Assembly (NCBI GenBank): GCA_964485585.1
Contig: CAZAJT010000056.1
Coordinates: 1 to 5,709 of the forward strand
DNA from: CAZAJT01 sp964485585
GTDB lineage: Bacteria > Patescibacteriota > Microgenomatia > UBA1406 > GWC2-37-13
DNA length: 5,709 nucleotides
Direction: 5' to 3'
Below are positions 1 to 4,602 of this stretch, in pieces (the stretch's first letter is position 1; every line of letters starts with the position of its first letter). A program made the translations under genes and the position numbers. The notes below the pieces were generated by a model. It saw only the letters and a list, made by a program, of their open reading frames with translations, searched no databases and was not told the origin of the DNA.

Positions 1-36
1 CTTTCATCCCCAGCCTTAAAAGGCATGGGGATTTCA
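1..36. mobile_element. GC-rich imperfect hairpin, possible terminus of an IS200/IS605-type element
   Basis: CCCCA-GCCTT (8-17) pairs with AAGGC-A-TGGGG (20-30): ten base pairs, one bulged A at 25 and a two-base AA loop, followed by ATTTCA. Short subterminal hairpins of this kind followed by a TTCA-like tail are typical of IS200/IS605 ends, and the element body would lie off the left edge. The hairpin sits directly against the point where the acetyltransferase reading frame begins without a start codon, consistent with an insertion or rearrangement breakpoint. No transposase is visible, so a terminator of an upstream gene is an alternative, although no T-run follows on the plus strand. Confidence 0.3.
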
Positions 37-109
37 GCCAAGAGTATTAAAAAATTTTGAGTCTGAAGATTTCTATGTCGAATCGATTAAAAATAACAAA
101 GGATACATA

Positions 110-418
110 TTGATCGCGGAAATCGAAGGAGTAAATGCTGGACTAATTGTCGCATATTTAAAAAACATTGGCTATTTTTTTAATCATCAAAAAATTATTT
201 ACATTGATGATGTTTATGTTGTTAAAAATTATAGAAGATTGGGAATTGCCAGAATGTTAATTGCTAAGATTGAGCAAATTGCTAAAGAAAATAAAATATC
301 AAGATTAGATAGTCGTGTTTATACCTATAATAAACCCATGCAAGCATTATTAATATCTATGGGTTACCAATCTCCATACGCGACATGGTTGAAAATCCTC
401 ACGGATAAGTCAACTTAA
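110..418 (+). CDS. GNAT-family N-acetyltransferase, 5'-truncated
   Basis: This is the C-terminal part of a GCN5-related N-acetyltransferase, which transfers an acetyl group from acetyl-CoA to an amine; the substrate cannot be told. The acetyl-CoA loop appears as RRLGIA in the context YVVKNYRRLGIARMLI, preceded by the beta-4 strand IYIDDVYV and followed by the late GNAT element NKPMQALLISMGY. The frame is open from position 20, and residues encoded from about 38 already read like the preceding GNAT region (NFESEDFYVESIKNNKGYIL). No ATG, GTG or TTG occurs before the TTG at 110, which lacks a Shine-Dalgarno. The product from 110 would be 102 residues, short of the usual 140-170. G+C is only about a quarter, far below its neighbours. 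It is probably a broken, horizontally acquired gene cut near the hairpin at 8-30. The family call is sure; functionality is doubtful. Confidence 0.7.
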   Translation: MIAEIEGVNAGLIVAYLKNIGYFFNHQKIIYIDDVYVVKNYRRLGIARMLIAKIEQIAKENKISRLDSRVYTYNKPMQALLISMGYQSPYATWLKILTDKST

Positions 419-965
419 TTCTAAAAAAGATTTGTTCCCCCCACCTAGATTCATGAGGTGCTACCAATACAATACGATCTTTATAATTTTTTTTAATATT
501 ATCTGCATAACCATGAGACACTATCGAATCACGTTCTATAAAGAGATATCCTTTTGCTATCAATTCTGCCTCTAGTCGTTCTATCATTGGCCCCACTAAT
601 TTGTGCCCGATATAATCTGGACTCAATGCAGTATTTTGAATATAGGCTGTATGAGGCAGTTGCTTACGCTCGGGATGAAAATCTTCTCTATACACCTTTT
701 GAACAGGTTCGGCATACGTAAAACCCACTATTTTGGTTGTTACTTGGTCGCGGGTAACAACAATAATCGCTTCAGGATTTTCAAAAGCGCCGACAAGTTC
801 GTCTTCCCCAAAATCTTCACCAAAATGCAACCTTTCAAAAGGCATAATATCATCTTTTATTTGTTTCCATGAATTTAGAGAAGGAGGCATTACTTCAGTC
901 ACACAACGCGATGTTATTACATCTAAATCAATAAAAGTTACCGAACTAATTTTATTTTCAGCCAT
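399..965 (-). CDS. GNAT-like acetyltransferase, complete
   Basis: A 188-residue protein running from ATG (965-963) to TGA (401-399). The core reads as a GNAT fold: strand EAIIVV (65-70), strand KIVGFTYAEP (78-87), strand TAYIQNTALSP (106-116), then the region corresponding to the CoA loop, YIGHKLVGPMIERLEAEL (118-135). The C-terminal part GYLFIERDSIVSHGYADNI (139-157) corresponds to the usual late GNAT strand and helix. In the CoA loop the canonical Q/RxxGxG/A is degenerate: one glycine (G120) remains, and K122 sits where the second would be. Similar proteins are annotated in candidate-phyla genomes with unknown substrate. It converges on the truncated GNAT gene and overlaps its 3' end by 20 bp. 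No Shine-Dalgarno is present; an extended -10 box six bases upstream suggests a leaderless message. G+C is about 40 percent. Confidence 0.75.
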   Translation of the reverse strand: MAENKISSVTFIDLDVITSRCVTEVMPPSLNSWKQIKDDIMPFERLHFGEDFGEDELVGAFENPEAIIVVTRDQVTTKIVGFTYAEPVQKVYREDFHPERKQLPHTAYIQNTALSPDYIGHKLVGPMIERLEAELIAKGYLFIERDSIVSHGYADNIKKNYKDRIVLVAPHESRWGEQIFFRIKLTYP

Positions 966-971
966 ATCAAT

Positions 972-980
972 ATTTTAGCA
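972..980 (-). promoter_or_regulatory. Extended -10 promoter for the minus-strand GNAT gene
   Basis: The minus strand reads TGCTAAAAT, an extended -10 element (TG-n-TAAAAT). Only six bases (971-966) separate it from the ATG at 965, so the predicted transcription start is the A of the start codon. The hexamer 17 bases upstream (ATTTAG) is a poor -35, as expected for an extended -10 promoter. This is prediction from motif and spacing only. Confidence 0.5.
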
Positions 981-1012
981 TAAATAATTTGAGGCTAAAT
1001 AAAAATCTGTTA

Positions 1013-1240
1013 GACAAAGTTGGCCTACTTGGATTCGAAAGGAGTCCATCCAGTCACCCAAGAATTAAAAGTTTCAATAACTCTCTACTTAGACGACTCA
1101 ACATGTTCCTTTACCTATTCCTCAAGAAATTGTTTTACTGCATTTTCAGTAGATAACGGCTCTCCAACAACCTCCCGCACTCTCGGGCTGTGTAGAGGAT
1201 TACGTATTAAGCTTATAGTATTTGACTTAAAAGGCAGCTC
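1013..1240 (-). pseudogene. Decayed minus-strand coding debris interrupted only by TAG codons
   Basis: The minus-strand frame ending at TAA 1012-1010 gives protein-like segments: SLIRNPLHSPRVREVV, GEPLSTENAVKQFLEE, VKEHVESSK and RVIETFNSWVTGWTPFESK. These are separated by TAG at 1117-1115, 1087-1085 and 1027-1025, with two more TAGs at 1246-1241. No TAA or TGA occurs in this frame between the TGA at 1312-1310 and the terminal TAA. Composition (many E, K, V, with hydrophobics spaced as in helices) looks like former coding sequence. No family was recognised. The simplest reading is a gene remnant in which CAG or other near-TAG codons mutated. The plus-strand frame across the same stretch (from TTG 1020) is rich in Ser, Thr, Cys and Arg and looks like a shadow. 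Confidence 0.35.
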
Positions 1241-1250
1241 CTACTATAAT
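1222..1250 (+). promoter_or_regulatory. Near-consensus sigma-70 promoter, TTGACT-N17-TATAAT
   Basis: TTGACT at 1222-1227 and TATAAT at 1245-1250 are separated by exactly 17 bases: five of six matches at -35 and six of six at -10. The base seven downstream of the -10 box is the A of ATG at 1257, so the message should begin on the start codon itself. It drives the frameshifted gene that starts at 1257, and it argues against the longer frame opening at TTG 1020 being the real gene start. Confidence 0.7.
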
Positions 1251-1256
1251 TTCTGT

Positions 1257-1924
1257 ATGACCCATGAATTACCGGGATTGCGACAACAGATAGAACAATT
1301 ACGAGTAACTCAGCAGGAACGACACGAGGAACATGCTTATCTCATTAATAGTCCTGTTGTATCAATGCTTGCAGTAGCTGCTCGCATACTAGATGATTTT
1401 TATTGCGGAGACGTCATTCTAACGATTACTGATATTAAAAATGCATTTTGCATACTGAGATCGACCTCAAACTTTCATGGGGATTTCAATCGGACTCATA
1501 TGAAGGGCCGAGAGCGGGAACTCTCTACTCTTGGAATGAAGTTACAATCTCAACAAAAAGAGACGCTGATAGGAGAATTGCAGGAATCGCCTACAACGAT
1601 AGCGAAACTATTGTCAACGACCAAGATGCTCTAGAATTAGCGAGATCGGTTGATGAAGCCACAACGCATCCTCAGATAAAACACCGTGTTATTAATCCCT
1701 ACAACGACCCACGTAAAGATCCATCAAGAAAAATTCTTCCCTACAGAGAAGAACGTAAGTACAAATTATATGGCATGACCACTGAAGGTAAAAGAGTCGG
1801 TTTATGGATTGACGAAAGCGGAATAGAACACCTAGAATATGTCAGAGAAGGAGTGGGACCGAAAACTGCTCGAGTAACAATGCTGGGGAAAATATCACCA
1901 GACGATCCTCGTTTTAGCCGATAA
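1257..1924 (+). pseudogene. Unrecognised gene split by one frameshift (about 222 residues if repaired)
   Basis: Two overlapping frames together read like one protein. From ATG 1257 comes a Gln/Glu-rich helix (LPGLRQQIEQLRVTQQERHE, residues 4-23), then VVSMLAVAARILDDFYCGDVI and TITDIKNAF, ending at the TTT at 1446-1448. The frame then shifts by one at the TTTT run (1446-1449) and continues from 1448 as HTEIDLKLSWGF, through an Asp/Glu-rich middle, a basic stretch (NDPRKDPSRKILPYREERK) and a C-terminal part with KLYGMTTEGKRVGLW and IDESGIEHLEYV, to TAA at 1922-1924. One missing T would explain it. The context is not a recognisable programmed slip site, so recent mutation or a sequencing/assembly error is likelier. 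The intact promoter immediately upstream implies a recently functional gene. No domain family recognised; no signal peptide or membrane helix seen. Confidence 0.5.
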
Positions 1925-2184
1925 TTCGTATGACGCAGTGTTAAATCGGTAGAAGATATTGTACCTAACTGAAGGTTTATTTCAGGATCGTACTCAGTCA
2001 ATGCATCCGGATCTTTGTCAAGATAAACAACTTTCGGGAAAATATGTGATATTGAATTCCGTTGAGGACTGGGGTAATAAATAGTAGAAATACCAAAACC
2101 ATCGTACAATGCTCTAAGAACCTGCTAATTAATTTTTCGAAGTTGTCCAATATGCTATTGAGCACCCCTTGTTATTCGTAATAA
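1925..2184 (-). pseudogene. Minus-strand protein fragment with internal TAG codons
   Basis: The minus strand encodes QVLRALYDGFGISTIYYPS, then PQRNSISHIFPKVVYLDKD and PDALTEYDPEINLQLGT, ending near TDLTLRHTNYR around 1920. It reads like a genuine globular sequence. The run IFPKVVYLDKD followed by DAL resembles the second strand and acidic loop of a Rossmann-type or methyltransferase-like fold, but that is only a hint. Upstream in the same frame are RKIN and AQ-HIGQL segments broken by TAG at 2127-2125 and 2157-2155, and a TGA at 2187-2185. Downstream, the same frame runs antisense to the 1257-1924 gene and turns Ser/Leu/Pro-rich, so the real fragment stops near 1920. No start codon with a ribosome site is present. 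Probably a gene remnant; this 305-base gap between genes holds nothing else evident. Confidence 0.35.
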
Positions 2185-2216
2185 TCAATTTAATCACATA
2201 CTGTAAATTTAAGGAT

Positions 2217-2222
2217 TATACT
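2217..2222 (+). promoter_or_regulatory. -10 box TATACT directly before the GTG start at 2230
   Basis: TATACT lies seven bases before GTG 2230, so transcription would begin at 2229 or 2230, predicting a leaderless or near-leaderless message. No convincing -35 hexamer lies 16-18 bases upstream, and no Shine-Dalgarno is present between it and the GTG. Confidence 0.4.
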
Positions 2223-2229
2223 ATATACA

Positions 2230-2415
2230 GTGAGTATTCATACAAAAAAGAATAGTCCATTGCAATACATCTGTCCTTTTTGCAAAACTATAATTGTTTC
2301 ATCGAGAAAAACTGAAATTTTTTATAGAAGCAATTGGATAAACGGATGTTCTGAATGTTTCGCGCTCTCGATAGATAAACTCACCCTAATAAGTTTTCAA
2401 CAGAAAAACTACTAA
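2230..2415 (+). CDS. Small CxxC...CxxC zinc-ribbon-like protein
   Basis: A 61-residue protein starting at GTG 2230. It contains CPFC (15-18) and CSEC (40-43), two CxxC knuckles 21 residues apart, the geometry of a four-cysteine zinc ribbon. Short basic segments (HTKKNS, SSRKTE) flank the first knuckle, so nucleic-acid or protein binding is possible but not shown. There is no membrane segment or export signal. The start is chosen from the -10 box seven bases upstream and the lack of any upstream in-frame start near a Shine-Dalgarno. The stop TAA is followed after one base by the next gene, implying co-transcription and translational coupling. No specific family recognised; zinc binding is inferred from the cysteines alone. 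Confidence 0.55.
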   Translation: MSIHTKKNSPLQYICPFCKTIIVSSRKTEIFYRSNWINGCSECFALSIDKLTLISFQQKNY

Positions 2416-2416
2416 T

Positions 2417-2674
2417 ATGAATGTCGTAAGCTATCTTATCGCATTCAATATTTTTGCTATTCCGTTTATTATCTATACTCATGTAAAAGGCGTCTGCAAT
2501 CTGCTCATTGCAGCCTTCGGCGAAGGAGGAAAAGCACTTTGCGAATATACCACTAATCCTTTAATTAATCTATTCTATCTCAACGTGATCTTTATCATGC
2601 TCACGCTCCTTATCTATGCAAATAGTCAAGTTGTCCCATCCGCTCCACCAAAAAAACCTTCTCATCTTCATTGA
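2417..2674 (+). CDS. Small two-helix membrane protein of unknown function
   Basis: An 85-residue protein with two hydrophobic helices, roughly residues 3-21 (VVSYLIAFNIFAIPFIIY) and 50-68 (INLFYLNVIFIMLTLLIY). They are joined by a loop containing two cysteines (C27, C42) and a Gly-rich turn (FGEGGK). A short polar tail PSAPPKKPSHLH follows. It begins one base after the stop of the zinc-ribbon-like gene and has no Shine-Dalgarno of its own, so it is probably translated by coupling. With two helices both termini should lie on the same side; the Lys/His tail favours the cytoplasm, leaving the cysteine loop outside. No family recognised. A second ATG four bases downstream is in another frame. Confidence 0.55.
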   Translation: MNVVSYLIAFNIFAIPFIIYTHVKGVCNLLIAAFGEGGKALCEYTTNPLINLFYLNVIFIMLTLLIYANSQVVPSAPPKKPSHLH

Positions 2675-2694
2675 ATCAATGAAAAGAAGCTAAT

Positions 2695-2723
2695 TTGAGA
2701 TACTTCCCAATACCTGCTATTAT
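2695..2723 (+). promoter_or_regulatory. Promoter TTGAGA-N17-TATTAT for the anchored protein/RnfD-like/cupredoxin operon
   Basis: TTGAGA at 2695-2700 and TATTAT at 2718-2723 are separated by 17 bases, and TG at 2715-2716 makes it an extended -10 (TGCTATTAT). The start of transcription is predicted near 2730, leaving a leader of about 19 nt before ATG 2749. That leader has no recognisable Shine-Dalgarno. Confidence 0.6.
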
Positions 2724-2748
2724 AAGTATAAGTTGATTAATTCATAGA

Positions 2749-3354
2749 ATGCAGGTGAGCCAATCGTTCATCCCAAGAACAATCTTATTATTTTTTTGCG
2801 CATTGATTGGCGGCAACTTGTTAGCGCTCAATCTTTGGGTTTTACAGAATAAAAGTAAACTCTCTGTTCAATCAGTTCCAGTTGCTATTGCAGTCACTCC
2901 TACCGCAACACCATCACCTACTACCACGCCTACGCCAACGATCACTCCATCACCACAGCCAACAACATCTAAAATCTCGACTTCTCCGATAAGAGAAATT
3001 TTTATACCTATCGGGACTGGCACAGGGAACAGTGATGACTGGAAGGATGTTGACGGATTGAAGATTTATGTTGATAGTACGAAATATGGCAAGATAAAGA
3101 CGACGGTCTTCGAAGCTTCGGTGCATGTTTCCAATGCTGATCAATTTGTCTATGTGCGACTATTTAACGAAACCGATAAACATCCCGTATGGTTTTCAGA
3201 GCTTTATTTTCCTGATGGAAGAACAGCGACATTTTTAGTCTCGCAACCAATCACACTAGACACAGGAAATAAACTCTATAAAGTACAGATGAAAACACAA
3301 CTAAAAGCAACAACTAATCTTGATCAAGCCCGCATCCATCTTACCCTTGAATAA
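2749..3354 (+). CDS. Membrane-anchored extracytoplasmic protein with Pro/Thr linker
   Basis: A 201-residue protein with three parts. A hydrophobic N-terminal segment (about residues 11-31, after an Arg at 10) should act as a signal anchor; no lipobox is placed for cleavage, although C17 lies inside the helix. Residues 50-74 are a low-complexity linker of Thr, Pro and Ser (TPTATPSPTTTPTPT and on), typical of wall-spanning spacers. Residues 80-201 form a beta-rich domain with REIFIPIGTGTG, WKDVDGLKIYVDSTKYG, FEASVHV and YVRLFNETD. I associate this layout and domain with uncharacterised proteins of Microgenomates-like bacteria; the function is unknown, and a surface or carbohydrate-binding role is a guess. 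It is the first gene of the operon, 14 bp ahead of the RnfD-like gene. An alternative GTG start lies two codons downstream. Confidence 0.65.
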   Translation: MQVSQSFIPRTILLFFCALIGGNLLALNLWVLQNKSKLSVQSVPVAIAVTPTATPSPTTTPTPTITPSPQPTTSKISTSPIREIFIPIGTGTGNSDDWKDVDGLKIYVDSTKYGKIKTTVFEASVHVSNADQFVYVRLFNETDKHPVWFSELYFPDGRTATFLVSQPITLDTGNKLYKVQMKTQLKATTNLDQARIHLTLE

Positions 3355-3368
3355 TTTATACCAGTCAT

Positions 3369-4094
3369 ATGAATCAGCTTATCAAAATGCCGAAATTCCA
3401 GATGGTTCTCGCGTTATTTCTTATTTTGATCACTGCCTTCTTATTGAAGTTACCTGTAGAAGCGGTTATGCAGTTTATCTTTATTGCAATATTAACATTG
3501 GTATTAGATGTAGCATTTTTTTCATTCCGCAGAATCGCCAATGTTACTCCATGGTCGGGACTAGTAACCGGTATGATTATCGTGCTGGTAACTACACCGT
3601 ATGTAACCGTTGTTGAACCAATAGTGATTGTGCTTCTTGCATTGATTTCAAAGCACTTTCTTCGTTTTGGCTTCCGACACATCTTCAATCCTGCGGCATT
3701 TGGACTATTGTTTGGTCATCTTTTGTTCGGGATGGAGGTATCCTGGTGGGCAGTAACAATTCTAACACCTTCGATCTTTATACCCTTTTATATCTCTGGT
3801 ATCCGCATCAGACGATATCCCATGATCGTTTCCTTCCTTATGGTGTATGCAATGATTAATTATGCGATGATCCTTGATCCGACTGTGTTATTTTTCGCCT
3901 TTGTGATGCTTCCAGAACCTATTACGTCACCACAAAAAAAATCTTATCAGATATTATTTGGAATATTTGTTGGTGTGGTGAGCTTCCTTATTTCACATCC
4001 GCTGATTGTGCAATTTCCACTCGTCACATCCTTACCGGATCCTCTTATTGCTGCCCTATTAGTAGGAAATCTGATGTTTTATAAGTTGAAATAG
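3369..4094 (+). CDS. NQR2/RnfD/RnfE-family membrane protein (RnfD-like)
   Basis: A 241-residue, highly hydrophobic protein with about eight to nine membrane helices. Family signatures are SGLVTGMII (63-71), RHIFNPAAFGL (103-113, matching the family's FNPAA-type motif) and LPEPITSP (181-188, matching the conserved DPxT/S segment). RnfD and NqrB carry electrons between flavins in the Rnf and Na+-NQR complexes. This copy is roughly 100 residues shorter than usual and is not beside any rnfA, B, C, E or G gene. I also see no SGAT-like threonine motif for covalent FMN between the FNPAA and DPxT regions. It may therefore be a stand-alone derivative with another role. It has no Shine-Dalgarno, sits 14 bp after the anchored protein gene, and ends at TAG just before the strong ribosome site of the cupredoxin gene. 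Confidence 0.8.
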   Translation: MNQLIKMPKFQMVLALFLILITAFLLKLPVEAVMQFIFIAILTLVLDVAFFSFRRIANVTPWSGLVTGMIIVLVTTPYVTVVEPIVIVLLALISKHFLRFGFRHIFNPAAFGLLFGHLLFGMEVSWWAVTILTPSIFIPFYISGIRIRRYPMIVSFLMVYAMINYAMILDPTVLFFAFVMLPEPITSPQKKSYQILFGIFVGVVSFLISHPLIVQFPLVTSLPDPLIAALLVGNLMFYKLK

Positions 4095-4096
4095 AG

Positions 4097-4106
4097 AAAG
4101 GGGGTG
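4097..4106 (+). promoter_or_regulatory. Strong Shine-Dalgarno for the cupredoxin gene
   Basis: AAAGGGGGTG differs from the ideal anti-16S complement AAAGGAGGTG at one base and ends five bases before ATG 4112. It stands out because the genes upstream have no such site. It begins three bases after the TAG stop of the RnfD-like gene. Confidence 0.8.
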
Positions 4107-4111
4107 AAAAT

Positions 4112-4537
4112 ATGAATAGCAAACTACTACTTTTTTTAGGTGCGGTATTGCTCATTGGCGGTATCGTATTTCTTACCAGAGGTCAAACACAGACGAATCA
4201 GTCTTCGACTAAAGCTTCTCCAACGATTGTGGTAGAAACTCCACCAACTGCTGCGCAGAAAGGGAAGAATACTACTACAGTTGAAGCAACGTCGGATGGC
4301 TTTAACCCAAAGGAAGTAACGGTAAAAGTAGGTACGAAAGTAATGTGGGCAAATAAAACGGGAGTTGCAGCAAATGTGAGTTCTGCAAAGCATCCTACTC
4401 ATCAATTGTATCCTCCGCTGAATCTCGGAGATTTTGCTGACGGTCAATCGGTTTCACTCGTATTTGATACCCCGGGAACGTATGGTTATCACGATCATTT
4501 ATTTCCTAATAAAACAGGAAAAGTGATAGTCGAATAG
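4112..4537 (+). CDS. Membrane-anchored cupredoxin-like protein with altered metal site
   Basis: A 141-residue protein. Residues 5-21 form an N-terminal signal or anchor helix, followed by a Ser/Thr/Gln-rich spacer to about 52. Residues 54-141 form a plastocyanin/cupredoxin beta-sandwich: TVEATSDGFNPKEVTVKVGTKVMW, HPTHQLYPPLNLGDF (94-108), and the C-terminal hairpin GTYGYHDHLFPNKTGKVIV (122-140). Classical type 1 copper proteins use His, Cys, His and Met. Here the first His position appears to be A87 (AANVSS), the Cys position is D128 in YHDH, and no Met follows. H94, H97, H127 and H129 remain and could bind a metal differently. The protein faces the outside, likely together with the RnfD-like partner upstream. 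Fold is confident; blue-copper electron transfer is unlikely. Confidence 0.8.
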   Translation: MNSKLLLFLGAVLLIGGIVFLTRGQTQTNQSSTKASPTIVVETPPTAAQKGKNTTTVEATSDGFNPKEVTVKVGTKVMWANKTGVAANVSSAKHPTHQLYPPLNLGDFADGQSVSLVFDTPGTYGYHDHLFPNKTGKVIVE

Positions 4538-4548
4538 TAAAAAGAAGT

Positions 4549-4579
4549 GCGCCGTGGCGTAAAGTGATCGCCACGGCGC
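4549..4579 (-). terminator. Intrinsic terminator of the desaturase gene, in the convergent gap
   Basis: GCGCCGTGGCG (4549-4559) and CGCCACGGCGC (4569-4579) form a perfect 11-bp stem with a nine-base loop. On the minus strand the stem is followed by ACTTCTTTTTA, a T-rich tail suited to ending the desaturase transcript (stop at 4605-4603). On the plus strand the stem is followed by GAACGCACAT, with no T-run, so it would stop cupredoxin transcription less well, although the stable stem could protect the 3' end. Confidence 0.75.
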
Positions 4580-4602
4580 GAACGCACATCTGCATTGCGG
4601 AA

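Noticed and set aside
603..978. Plus-strand open frames opposite the minus-strand GNAT gene
   Set aside because: They are antisense shadows with unnatural composition (Ser/Lys or Phe/Ile/Arg-rich) and no start signals; the minus-strand frame has a clear GNAT fold and promoter.
1013..1246. Genome-wide reassignment of TAG to glutamine
   Set aside because: The RnfD-like and cupredoxin genes both end at TAG at sensible protein termini, so TAG is a normal stop in this chromosome; only the decayed fragments leave the question open.
1020..1256. Extension of the frameshifted gene upstream to TTG 1020
   Set aside because: The extension is Ser/Thr/Cys-rich and runs antisense to better-looking minus-strand debris, and the promoter at 1222-1250 points to ATG 1257.
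1741..1919. Minus-strand continuation of the 1925-2184 fragment
   Set aside because: It becomes Ser/Pro/Leu-rich, as expected for the complement of the plus-strand gene, and loses protein-like character.
2667..2683. TTCATTG-AAT-CAATGAA hairpin at the stop of the two-helix protein as a terminator
   Set aside because: The 7-bp stem is AT-rich and no T-run follows on the plus strand; it is too weak to call.
2892..2970. Repetitive ACNCCTACN-like DNA as a tandem repeat or CRISPR-like array
   Set aside because: It is the coding sequence of the Thr/Pro linker; repeat units are irregular and there are no spacers.
3369..4094. Calling the membrane gene rnfD
   Set aside because: It is shortened, has no Rnf partners and lacks a visible FMN-attachment motif, so a gene symbol would overstate the function.
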